Source: JAXGQD01 sp040766665
GTDB taxonomy: Bacteria > Bacillota > Clostridia > Saccharofermentanales > Fastidiosipilaceae
DNA length: 64,000 nucleotides
Reading direction: 5' to 3'
Assembly: GCA_040766665.1 (NCBI GenBank)
Contig: JAXGQD010000006.1
Coordinates: forward strand, 153,375-217,374
Positions 36,813 to 45,600 of the stretch are shown piece after piece; position 1 is the stretch's first letter; each line of letters begins with the position of its first letter. The notes below the pieces were generated by a model. It ran no database searches. It worked only from the letters and a program-made list of their open reading frames with translations, and had not been told where the DNA came from. Both the position numbers and the translations under genes were made by a program.

Positions 36813-37802
36813 ATGAGTACGGAAGTAAAAAGCATGAACGCTAAATTAAAAATGGCACTGGGCAAGCAAAAAGCATTGGTTGCACTAATACTTATTGCAA
36901 TCGTGATGTCTATTGCCACACCAAGTTTTCTCAGAATCGAAACCCTAACAGACTTGTTATATAACTCTTCTGTATATGCAATTATTGCTCTTGGTGTCAC
37001 ACTAACCATACTAGCGGCAGCCTGTGATCTATCAGTGGGTGGGGTGATGATTCTAGCCGGAGCTATTACGGTCATGTTGCAAGCTTATATGCCGACATGG
37101 TTAGCGGCATTGATAGCAATTTTGGCAGGAGCGTTTGTAGGTTTCATCAATGGTTTCTTTTCAGTGCACCAACAAACGGAACCTTTCATTATTACTCTAG
37201 GTATGGGAATACTCCTAAAAGGTGTAGTACTTTTCATGACCAATGCCGCCCCTGTACCGGCAACAGACATGGCATATAGGGACGTTCTTGGAAATGGAGG
37301 TATCACACTATTCTCGGGATTCACAATTCCTTACCTTGTGATTATTGCAGCCATCTTTGTGGCCTTCTTTTATTGGCTAACAACACGTACTTCGTATGGA
37401 AGGAACTTGTACGCTATTGGCGGAGATTATGATGTCGCTGTATATTCTGGCATTCGTGCCATGCGTGAAAAGTGGTTTGCGTTTATTATAAGTGGCATGA
37501 TGGCAGCCATAGGAGGCATCCTTTTATCCGCACGATTTGGTACAGCCTCAGCGACGTATGGTGACACAACAGCCTTAATCATTAACTGTAGCGTTGTTGT
37601 AGGTGGTACTTCGTTTGCCGGTGGTGTAGGAGGAATTGTTCCTTCAGTCGTAGGCATAGTGCTTTTGCAAACCATTGAAATGTCCATGAATCTTTTAGGT
37701 TTAAGCTCTTACGGACAAAAAATCATTGAAGGTGTGCTAATCGTGTTTATTATTTGCATGGACTTGTATATCATCAAAAAGAAAAGAGAAACCGTGCAGT
37801 AG
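36813..37802 (+). CDS. Sugar ABC transporter permease 2 (RbsC-like)
   Basis: 329 residues with about eight to ten helices: ALGVTLTILAAACDLSVGG near residue 58-76, the ATPase-docking loop GGDYDVAVYSGIRAMREKWF, and VVGGTSFAGGVGGIVPSVVG near 274. Paired with permease 1, so the transporter uses two different membrane proteins. Last gene before the convergent VOC gene / transposon. Confidence 0.9.
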   Translation: MSTEVKSMNAKLKMALGKQKALVALILIAIVMSIATPSFLRIETLTDLLYNSSVYAIIALGVTLTILAAACDLSVGGVMILAGAITVMLQAYMPTWLAALIAILAGAFVGFINGFFSVHQQTEPFIITLGMGILLKGVVLFMTNAAPVPATDMAYRDVLGNGGITLFSGFTIPYLVIIAAIFVAFFYWLTTRTSYGRNLYAIGGDYDVAVYSGIRAMREKWFAFIISGMMAAIGGILLSARFGTASATYGDTTALIINCSVVVGGTSFAGGVGGIVPSVVGIVLLQTIEMSMNLLGLSSYGQKIIEGVLIVFIICMDLYIIKKKRETVQ

Positions 37803-37871
37803 TCCTTTCAATAATACTAATCAAAATTCGTTAATTGAGTCAACTACCTCCAGCTTTTTAGTTGACTTGAG

Positions 37872-37918
37872 TATATCAAAAAGGTGTCCAACAACTGTTG
37901 TGGGCACCTTCTTGATAT
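37872..37918. terminator. Hairpin between convergent transcripts
   Basis: TATATCAA..AAGGTGTCC pairs with GGGCACCTT..TTGATATA, a long stem with a 12-base loop. No strong T run. Lies between the permease operon and the ancestral end of the VOC operon, so it can serve both directions. Confidence 0.65.
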
Positions 37919-37983
37919 AAAGAGAAATATAAATTTGAACTGTTTGTTAAGCAAAAATAACTATGATTTGTTTAACTGCTTGT

Positions 37984-38047
37984 GCCGACGGACTTTGTCC
38001 AAGAATTGCCGAGATAAAATGTCCATCAATAGCCGATAACATTGTCC
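37984..38047. repeat. Three direct repeats at the left transposon end
   Basis: GCCGACGGACTTTGTCC (37984), GCCGAGATAAAATGTCC (38008) and GCCGATAACATTGTCC (38032), spaced 24 bp. Likely binding sites for the transposase, as in Tn7, Mu and Tn5053 ends. Confidence 0.75.
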
Positions 38048-38090
38048 ATGGTATAGCATGAAGAAAGCGACCCAGAGATCGCCTTCCTAA

Positions 38091-38891
38091 TCAAATCAGT
38101 TCTTGCTCAATGACATACCGCGCAAGTGCGTCGTCCAGAATTTTCTTGTTCTGCTGCGAACCATACATCAAACAATGTGTGCAGGCCTTGTTAATCAGGC
38201 GAGCGCTACCAGCGGAGTATCGAAAAATCTCGCTGATTGCCTGGTCGGAGAAGATTTCGGACTGAGACTTTGCAAAGTTCAAATGGTGGAGGATATAGGC
38301 TTTTGTCTGAGCCTCGTCCAGATAGGGGTTGTAGCATTTGAGATTCACGCGCTGCTCGATGGCAAGATACGCCTGACGCCGGAGCTTGTCGGATAGTTCC
38401 GGCTGACCGACGAGAAGTAACGCCATAGGACTGTCGGAATCAATCTTGAAATTCAAGAGGAATCGCAATTCTTCCATCGTTTCCCGGTCCAGAAGATGTG
38501 CCTCATCGACGATTACGACGGGTTTGACGTGTTGGATGCTCTGCAGCACTTCGATCTCGCGGTGCAATCTTCGCTTGGCGTCGCCGCGATAGAAACAGCC
38601 TTCCGCTCCGAGCTGTCGAAGGATTCCGTTGTAGAAGTGCCGAGGCGTCGGCTGCGAATCTGCCAGATAGAGTGTCCGATAACCACTACTGTCCAGCTTG
38701 TTCGTCAGTTTGCGAATCAGCGTGGATTTCCCGCTGCCGCAGTCTCCGGTAAGGACGGCAAACCAGCGACGCTCCGCCGCATAGGCAAGACGCGCCAATA
38801 CTTCTTCCTGTTGCGGTGTGGTAAAGAGACGATTCACCGGAAGGTTTCGTGTGAAGGGTATTGAGGTAAAGCCATAGTATTCTTCAAACAT
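38091..38891 (-). CDS. Transposon AAA ATPase (ExeA/TniB/TnsC-like)
   Basis: 266 residues. Starts MFEEYYGFTSIPFTRN, the common opening of ExeA-type ATPases; Walker A TGDCGSGKST near residue 46, Walker B PVVIVDEAHLL near 114, sensor LLLVGQPEL near 150. Such regulators choose the target and activate the DDE transposase. GGAGG lies before the ATG at 38891; the frame is open further up. It overlaps the transposase stop by eight bases. Confidence 0.88.
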   Translation of the reverse strand: MFEEYYGFTSIPFTRNLPVNRLFTTPQQEEVLARLAYAAERRWFAVLTGDCGSGKSTLIRKLTNKLDSSGYRTLYLADSQPTPRHFYNGILRQLGAEGCFYRGDAKRRLHREIEVLQSIQHVKPVVIVDEAHLLDRETMEELRFLLNFKIDSDSPMALLLVGQPELSDKLRRQAYLAIEQRVNLKCYNPYLDEAQTKAYILHHLNFAKSQSEIFSDQAISEIFRYSAGSARLINKACTHCLMYGSQQNKKILDDALARYVIEQELI

Positions 38892-40223
38892 GGCCGTTAT
38901 CCTCCATAAACCCGCGGAAATTTGTCGCGCCCAGCCGGGTTTTCTGTTGGTCGTGCTTCTTTGCCGCAGCATCGAGAACCCGGGACGTGGTAACCGTGGT
39001 ATCGCTGAGGATTTTCTTCTTCCGGGAACAAAAGGAACTGGGGCGGAGTTCGTGAATCACGCGGGGTTCTATGTTTGGATGAGAGACCATCAGTTCTTCC
39101 GGGTTCTCCGGGCTGTACTGTGTTGTTACTTTCAATCCGATCAGATCCGGTCCCACATCCCAAAGCCGTGAAATGGAAGGAGATACAGCCGGTCTTGTCG
39201 ACCAGTCGTTCTTCGGTTGTGGTAAAGGCGAAGTTCAACGTGTCCGGGGTGACAAATCGAAGTTCTTTGCGATTCTCTCGGAAGGCCTGTTCCGGTGTCC
39301 TGCCATGGAGAGCACTGTGGATCTTCTGTTGGTAGAATACGGAAAGCCACAGATCCAGTTCGTGCTGGACTTCCGCCACGCTCTGCGGGTGCTTCAGCTT
39401 CACTTCCGCAACAAACTTATCGAGGTATTTGTTCAGTGCCTCCACTTTGCCTTTCGAAGCGGCCGCATAGGTTTGGCGTGCATCAGGCGGATTCCGAGCT
39501 TGTGGCAGGTTTGTTGAGCTGTTTCCCAATGTACTGCCGGCCATTGTCCGTGTAGAGTTCTTCCGGCACGCCGTTCGTCTCGATAGCATGGCGGAAACAG
39601 TCCATGACGCAGCGGATATCCTGCCGCTCATATACGCGAAGTCCCGTTACCAGGCGTGTCGCGTCGTCGAGAAAGACCGAAGTGTACAGCTGTACGGCGG
39701 GACGCTTGGCCGTTGCCGGAAGGACCAGAAGGTATTTAATATCCGCCTGCCACAACTCGTTTCTGCCGGTTCGTTCAAATCGCCGGGAGGCTCCCGCACT
39801 TCCGGTGTTGTACATCGCGATCTGTCTGGCTCCGTATCCACGCTTCTCCAAGTGATCCTGCAGTGTAGATCGCTTCACCTGTCCATACGGAATTCTTCCT
39901 TCCAGCTCCAGAATCCGGATCAGGTCGGAGACGCTTCTTGTCGGAACTTCCCGCCGCAAGACCACAGCGGCATCCACGATCTCCTCGGTCACGGAACTCG
40001 AACGATCGTGCGCGGGTTTCGGCTTTGTCATGAGGCCGCGAAACCCGTCCTCCGCATAGCGCGACAACCACCTTCGGACGGTTCTTTCTGACAATTGGTG
40101 TTGCTCGGCCACCTTTCGGATCTCGTAGGCGCGCTTCGCCGGATCCATCTCCGCTTGGAGCAAGGGACCTAAGATCTGGCACCGGGCATAGGCAATCTCT
40201 TCGGCATTCTTCGATCGATTCAT
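38884..40223 (-). CDS. Transposon DDE transposase, Mu/TnsB-like (sequence frameshifted)
   Basis: 447 residues if four lost bases are restored: one near 39515, one near 39475 and two near 39170. Helix-turn-helix AEQHQLSERTVRRWLSRYA near residues 40-58, then the catalytic core: Asp in LWQADIKY, Asp in LYTDNGRQYIG, Glu in SKGKVEALNKYLD, then a Mu-type beta-barrel (TGCISFH, VGPDLIGLKV). All three acidic residues are present across the breaks. The breaks match the pattern seen in housekeeping genes, so the element may in truth be intact. Confidence 0.82.
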
Positions 40224-40248
40224 GGTTTTTGCCTCCTTCTTATCTCTG

Positions 40249-40746
40249 CTAAGAGGAGGCTATCGGTTCTGTCACTGGTTGAACACGCCCGTTCGGGTGG
40301 GTTGTCCAACATCCGCTGTTTACGGCAGCGGTGACCATCGCAAGAAAGCTGGGGATCTTCTTCGGGGACGCAAACGTCTGGTTTACAAGTCGCTTCCAGA
40401 TTCCGTCCAGATAGCTCCGGATTTGGCGATACCATCTGCGAATTTTGCCCCGTGTCCGCTCATCGTCCGGAGAGCCGGTTCTACTTCCGGCAAGCACATC
40501 TTCGATACTTTCTCGGCTATATCGCTTGTAGGGCACGAGGAAATCCGGCAGTTCCGTGTGGAGCTTCTTGCAGTGCGTACAGCGCAAACGGCGTAGGAGA
40601 AGGATGATTTTCCCGCTGGATCGAGTGTGCACTTTTCGCTTCTTTCGATCGTAGGCGGCAAGATTTCCTCCACAAATCGGACAACTCAGAGGCTCCGTCC
40701 CCGAAATAACAAAAATTCCTTCTCCCGTTTTCTTGTAAAACTTGAT
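40249..40746 (-). CDS. Transposon zinc-ribbon accessory protein (start unresolved)
   Basis: The open frame gives up to about 165 residues: CPICGGN then CTHCKKLH form a zinc ribbon of two CxxC pairs, followed by LPDFLVPYKRYSRESIEDVL and a basic helical half. Small proteins of this kind (I believe the DUF6431 type) accompany DDE plus ExeA transposons in Firmicutes. No ATG, GTG or TTG precedes the zinc ribbon in frame; the first in-frame start is a GTG at 40632, inside the domain. Either a rare start codon is used or another base is missing near 40745. Confidence 0.6.
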   Translation of the reverse strand: MKFYKKTGEGIFVISGTEPLSCPICGGNLAAYDRKKRKVHTRSSGKIILLLRRLRCTHCKKLHTELPDFLVPYKRYSRESIEDVLAGSRTGSPDDERTRGKIRRWYRQIRSYLDGIWKRLVNQTFASPKKIPSFLAMVTAAVNSGCWTTHPNGRVQPVTEPIASS

Positions 40747-40772
40747 ACAATAACCACGTTACAATGATTAAG

Positions 40773-40822
40773 AAAGCCTCGGGATGTCCTGCTGGTAACA
40801 GGACTACAACACCCGGGGCTTT
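40773..40822 (-). terminator. Hairpin inside right transposon end
   Basis: AAAGCC.CGGG and CCCGGGGCTTT close an outer stem; GTCCTG and CAGGAC an inner one. It lies between the transposon end and its first gene and may stop transcription entering from the flanking VOC operon. Confidence 0.5.
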
Positions 40823-40845
40823 CGCCTTTCTGTTAGAATGTCATT

Positions 40846-40909
40846 GACAAGTATATCCGGCTAACGACGGACAGGCAATTCCGTCAGCACAGAGATACAG
40901 TCCGTCGGC
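40846..40909. repeat. Three direct repeats at the right transposon end
   Basis: Minus-strand GCCGACGGACTGTATC (40909-40894), GCTGACGGAATTGCCTGTCC (40888-40869) and GCCGGATATACTTGTC (40861-40846). Same motif family as the left end, spaced 21-27 bp. Confidence 0.65.
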
Positions 40910-41294
40910 ACAAGCAGTTTAACCACTCTATGTATTCCAGGACATTGTTATCCGGATCTTTGATATACAGCCAAGTTTCCTCATCTTCAAGTAGGTTTGG
41001 CCCACTCAAAATAGAGATATCGTTTTGTTCCAGATCCGCAATTACTGATTTCAAATCGTCAACTTCTAGACAAAAATGAGGACAGTAATGTTTATTAATC
41101 TCTGGTTTTTTAAACTCGCCATCCATGTCTTGTATTAGTTCAAGCCTGGCACCATCAAATTCCAAAAAGGCGTAGTATTCACGCACTGCTTCATTCGTAT
41201 GCAGAAATAAGAGTTTGAATCCGAGTTTATCTGTATAGAACTTAATAGCATCTTCAATATTTGACACTTGAAAACTGCAATGATCAAAAGCCAT
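40884..41294 (-). CDS. VOC (glyoxalase-like) family protein, 3' end replaced by the transposon
   Basis: 136 residues as read; vicinal oxygen chelate fold with metal ligands His in MAFDHCSFQV, Glu in ARLELIQD, His in HFCLEVDDL, Glu in NVLEYIEW. The last ten residues (CLCRRTVSLC) are encoded by the transposon end. Joining the two 7-bp flanks gives TGG TTA AAC AAA TCA TAG, so the native protein ended ...EWLNKS with its stop at 37963-37961. The domain is complete without them, so function is probably kept. Family members isomerise, epimerise or cleave small metabolites. Cotranscribed with dehydrogenase 2. SD GAGGTG. Confidence 0.85.
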   Translation of the reverse strand: MAFDHCSFQVSNIEDAIKFYTDKLGFKLLFLHTNEAVREYYAFLEFDGARLELIQDMDGEFKKPEINKHYCPHFCLEVDDLKSVIADLEQNDISILSGPNLLEDEETWLYIKDPDNNVLEYIEWLNCLCRRTVSLC

Positions 41295-41350
41295 GTGACA
41301 CCTCGTATAAGTTTTAATAATCGGGACAGATTGGATTAGTCGTAGATAAT

Positions 41351-42378
41351 TTATGAAATTTCAACAATAGCTTTGAGCGCCTCACCTGATTTCATCAATT
41401 CTAAGCCTGTTTTAACGTCCTGAATCGGCATACGATGTGTGACCAACTTTTCAATAGGAATTGCTTTTTCTTCAATTAATTTGACCGCCATAGGCATCGT
41501 TCCCTTAGTAATGAACTTCCCATGGATTGTTAATTCATTAAAAACAATAGGTGCTTCATTGAGCTGTGCCTGTGCGATTTCGTTGATACCAAAAATAACA
41601 ACATCTCCACCTTTTCTCGCCAACTTTATAGCTTGGGGCAAAAGCATACCTACTGCATCGACAACGATAGCCGCACCGATTTCAGTATTATCTTTGACAA
41701 TTTCTTCAAGATTTTCTTTAGAAGGATCAACGACAATATCGGCTCCTAATTGTTTGGCAAAGGCTTGGCGTGTTGGCATGATATCCGAAACGATAACTTT
41801 AGCGCCTGCTGCTTGATAGAGCATCATAAAGATTAAGCCGATTGGACCTCCGCCAAGAATAACAGCCGTCTCGCCTGGGTGAATACGTACACTCTCAGTA
41901 GCATTTAAAACACACGCGAGCGGCTCTGCTAAACATGCGATGTAAGAAGGAACTTGCTCACTTATTTTATAAACCATTTTTTCCGGAACGCAGGCATATT
42001 CAGCCATTGCACCGTCAATTTTGTCTCCAATATGAGTAAAATTGGAGCACAGATTGGTGTGACCTGTTCTGCAGTAATAACACTTTCCACACCAAATATT
42101 GGGATGTACGACTACTTTATCACCAACAGCGACATTAGTAACACTTTTACCAACTTCTTTTACGATACCCGTAAATTCATGTCCGACAACAATACCTTCG
42201 TTAAAAAGAAAAGCAGGCGGATCCGTTAGAGCTCGAACATCTGTACCACAAATACTCACTGCCTGTACTTGAATCAGTACATCGTCATCGTTTTTGATTG
42301 AAGGAATTTGGATCTCTTTGACATTAAGGACCCTTTCCGTTCAAATACTGCTGCGGTCATCGTCGTCTTACTGTTCAT
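41351..42378 (-). CDS. Zinc-dependent medium-chain dehydrogenase 2 (sequence frameshifted)
   Basis: 342 residues after restoring one base near 42332 (a run of four G on the coding strand read as three). Motifs as in dehydrogenase 1: SICGTDVRAL, GHEFTGIVKEVG, CGKCYYCRTGHTNLC, GGGPIGLIFMMLY, then VSDIM. The two proteins align over their whole length and are equal in size, so they arose by duplication; they bracket the transporter genes. ATG at 42378 with SD AGGAGA. It probably oxidises a related polyol or a different position of the same one. Confidence 0.87.
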
Positions 42379-42477
42379 TGATTCTCCTCCAAGTTTTGTT
42401 TTTGCTTATACAGAGCGTTAAGGCGTTATTATTATTAGTTTGAATAATGTTTGCCATGACAATGTATATGGCATGAA

Positions 42478-42523
42478 ACGATATAATATATTAATATTAT
42501 ATCGTTATTCCATTAAAATACAA
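42478..42523 (-). promoter_or_regulatory. Promoter with strong palindromic operator for dehydrogenase 2 / VOC operon
   Basis: Minus strand: TTGTAT (42523-42518), 16 bases, TATAAT (42501-42496). The -10 sits inside a perfect inverted repeat ACGATATAATAT / ATATTATATCGT with a four-base centre (42478-42505) that contains TAATATATTA. This ties the operon to the island promoters on the other side of the transposon. Confidence 0.75.
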
Positions 42524-42564
42524 GATATATTTTGACCAATTAAGAAGTGTTTCTAAGAATTAAA

Positions 42565-42591
42565 AAGGCTACCTTGGTCCAAAGTAGCCTT
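42565..42591 (-). terminator. Rho-independent terminator of the PBP gene
   Basis: AAGGCTAC and GTAGCCTT arms with an 11-base loop, followed on the minus strand by TTTTTAATT. Confidence 0.85.
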
Positions 42592-42623
42592 AAGCAAAGT
42601 CGAATACTAACCTCACCCATCCA

Positions 42624-45600
42624 TCACTGACTCGGTGCCGGTTCCGCCGGAGGAGCTGCCGCAGTTGTCGCCACCGGTTGTGTTGCCACCGGTGCCGGTG
42701 CCCGATAATAGTGAATATTGCAGTTCGTATTGGGTGTTCGTGGGCTGTCCACCTCGAAGACCTCTGTCTGCACGTTGTTGCCGCATTGCGGATTGGCCAG
42801 CAAACCCGACTGGTTACAGATATCCAGTGAGATGATGGTCGCTGGTCGCTCAAAATCACGTGGTTCCAAGTTGGCATGAATATCATTCATGGTGTCGCGG
42901 AAGACGTATTCAGGCGCGCGGTAGTCATAACTGTTTTCGTTCAAGACAGTCGGCGTATCAAAACCGTACCAAATCGATGTGGAATAATAGGCCGAATAAC
43001 CGGAGAACCAGCGGTCCCATTGGTACTCTGTTGTTCCGGATTTACCGACCGTGTAGATGTCTTCGCCGTTGGCGTTACGGATTAATCCGATAGTGCCTGC
43101 GGCTGTACCGCCATAACCGAAGCTTGAGTTAGCGGGCAAAAGGGTCTCGCGCAGGATAGAAGTCATCATGTAAGCCGTTTCCGGTCTGAAGACCTCCCTA
43201 AAGTCGTGTTTGGCTTCCAGTAAAACGGTCCCATCATGAGCCAAGACTTTGGTGTAAGCCAGGGGTTCGGAGTACAAGCCGTTATTGGCCAAGCAGTAAT
43301 AACCGCCCGCCACTTCAAGCGGGGACATACCGACGTCGAAGGAGCCCATGGCCATAGCCAAGCCAACGCCGTCTGTACGGCGGTCCATACCCATTTCATA
43401 GAGATATTGTTTCGCTCGTTCGGGTCCGATGGTATTCAAGACCTGAGCGGATTCAATATTGAGTGACCATTTGACGGCGTTACGCACCGTGACGCGACCA
43501 TAATAGGTGCCGCCCAAGTTGTTGGGCCAGGGCTTGTCGCCGCCCAGTAAGAAGACCGGTTCATCGACGAATACGGTTGCGCCTGTGACCGTGCGCTGAT
43601 CGATGGCCGGCGCGTAAACCGCCAAAGGTTTGATGGTCGAACCGGGTTCGCGGTGTATGTCCGTGGCGCGGTTTAAGACGAGGTTGGCGGTCTTGGCGCC
43701 GGTGCCGCCGCCCATTCCGGCGATGGTGCCGGTCAGGTTGTTGATAATGACCTGACCCAACTGCGGTTTTTCGGGACTATCTGCGTATTGATCCGGATTG
43801 GAGTTATAGATTTCCTCGCGGTTCATGGCGCGGTCGATGGCCCCCTGCACCTCGGGTTCCAAAGCGGCATAAATTGTTACACCCTTGGAAGTGACCATGT
43901 TGTAGGCTGCTTCTGTGGTGATATCGAGTTTTTTGGCCAAGTGTTTGACGACCTGTTCAAGCGCGTACTCGGAATAATAACTGTTAACGCTGGTACCGCT
44001 GACTGCAGGTGGTTTTTCGATGAATTTGAGCTCCGTGTTCAATGCCTGGCGGTACTGCGCCTGGGAGATCATGCCCAGATTGTACATGTTACCCAGTACG
44101 ATACGCTGACGACGCAGGCCGTTGCGCAGGCCGGATTCTGTACGCGGGTTATACAATGAAGGACCACGCGGAATCGCAGCCAGATAAGCACATTCTTCTA
44201 GCGTCAAGTCAATGGCGGATTTGTTGAAATAGCCTTGCGCCGCCGCTTCGATGCCGACATAGGAGTTACCCATCGGTACGAGATTGAGGTAGGTACCCAT
44301 GATTTCGTCCTTGGTCAGACTTTGGGTCAGCTGGATGGCTTTGTACCATTCCTGGATTTTACGTTGAGCCGAAACATCGTCCTCACCGGTGACCAGTTTT
44401 ACCGTTTGTTGGGTGATGGTGGAACCACCGTGGGTGGGTGTACCGCCATTGGCCAAAGCGGAAACGATGGCGCTGCCGATACGTTTGGGGTCGATGCCGA
44501 TGTTGGTTAAGAATCTTTCGTCTTCGATGGCGATGAAGGCATCATCGATGTAGGTGCCTTTGACGGAATCGTAGGTGATGTCGACGCGGTCAATGTTGCT
44601 GGGGCCGGTGTATTTTGCCATTAAATTCCCGCTTAAATCGTACATGTAAGAAGTTAAGGGGCCACTCTTGAGCTGGGACATATCGACAGGAACCGTGGTG
44701 TTGATGTAACCCATCAGCACGCCGACACCGGCGCCGCCGGTAAAGAGAATGGCCATAATGACGATGAAGATGGCGATTTTGATGGCTCGGCCGATGCTGC
44801 GCCCAACAATTGCAGGGATGCTCATCATATGTACCGGGCGCGAGGGCTTGCCTTTGACATGGCGTTTGAGTTCATTGTGCAGATTGCTTAATTCGCGACT
44901 GCTGCTTCTTTTTGTGCGCCCGCCGCCTACCTTGCTGTCCACCAGTCCAAAGACCGGATGTGCTCCCACATCAGCCTGACGCGCGGTTTGACGCGCATTC
45001 GGTTTTTGATAGAGGAAGTCACTTTGCTCTGTGTTCTGAGCGGATTGTGAAGGGCGCTGCTGCGGCTTAACGGACTGAGGCAAAGCCTGGCGATGTTTTT
45101 GGGGACGCGCGGCACGCGTGGTCGTTACAGAGTTAGCGGCTCTAGAGGCCACTTGAGACACAGCGTTCGGAACATGATCGTTCGTTCCGGCATCGATTTG
45201 AGCTGTGGTAATTCTCGGGCTGCGACGCTTCTTTTGTGAAGCGGCAAAAGGCGACAAGGGTACGGAGGGTTTTTCCATCTCGCGCTGCGCGATGGCTTCC
45301 TCGGCGGCCGCCTTGCGTTTAGCCAAGGTTTTCGCCTGCGAATCCGCCATTTTTTGTTTCACGGACGAGGAAAAGCCTTTGAGCGAAGCTTGCATTTTGG
45401 CAAAATCAAATTTTCCGGCTCCCGGAGATTTCCCGTTAGCCGGTACCTGAGCAGCTCTGCTTTGTGGGGTTTCGGCATCGGCAGGTTGAGCGAGGGCAGA
45501 TGAGCTTTTCCCGGAGCGCACAAAAGGCTTGGGTTCACGTGGTAAAGCACGCTGCTCTTGGGCAGTGCTTAGCGCAGGCGTGCGAATCTCTGCTTGTTCC

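Larger units (their letters stand above)
37977..40916 (-). mobile_element. Three-gene transposon with Tn7/Mu-like ends
   Basis: 2940 bp. Both ends start TGCTTGTGCCGACGGACT (18-bp perfect terminal inverted repeat, 5'-TG..CA-3'). The sequence GTTTAAC flanks it directly on both sides (37970-37976 and 40917-40923), consistent with a 7-bp target duplication; if the ends are taken as CTGC..GCAG the duplication is the 5-bp TTTAA. Each end has three spaced copies of a transposase-site-like motif. It encodes, on the minus strand, a zinc-ribbon protein, a DDE transposase and an AAA ATPase. It is visibly more GC-rich than the island it entered. Confidence 0.88.
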
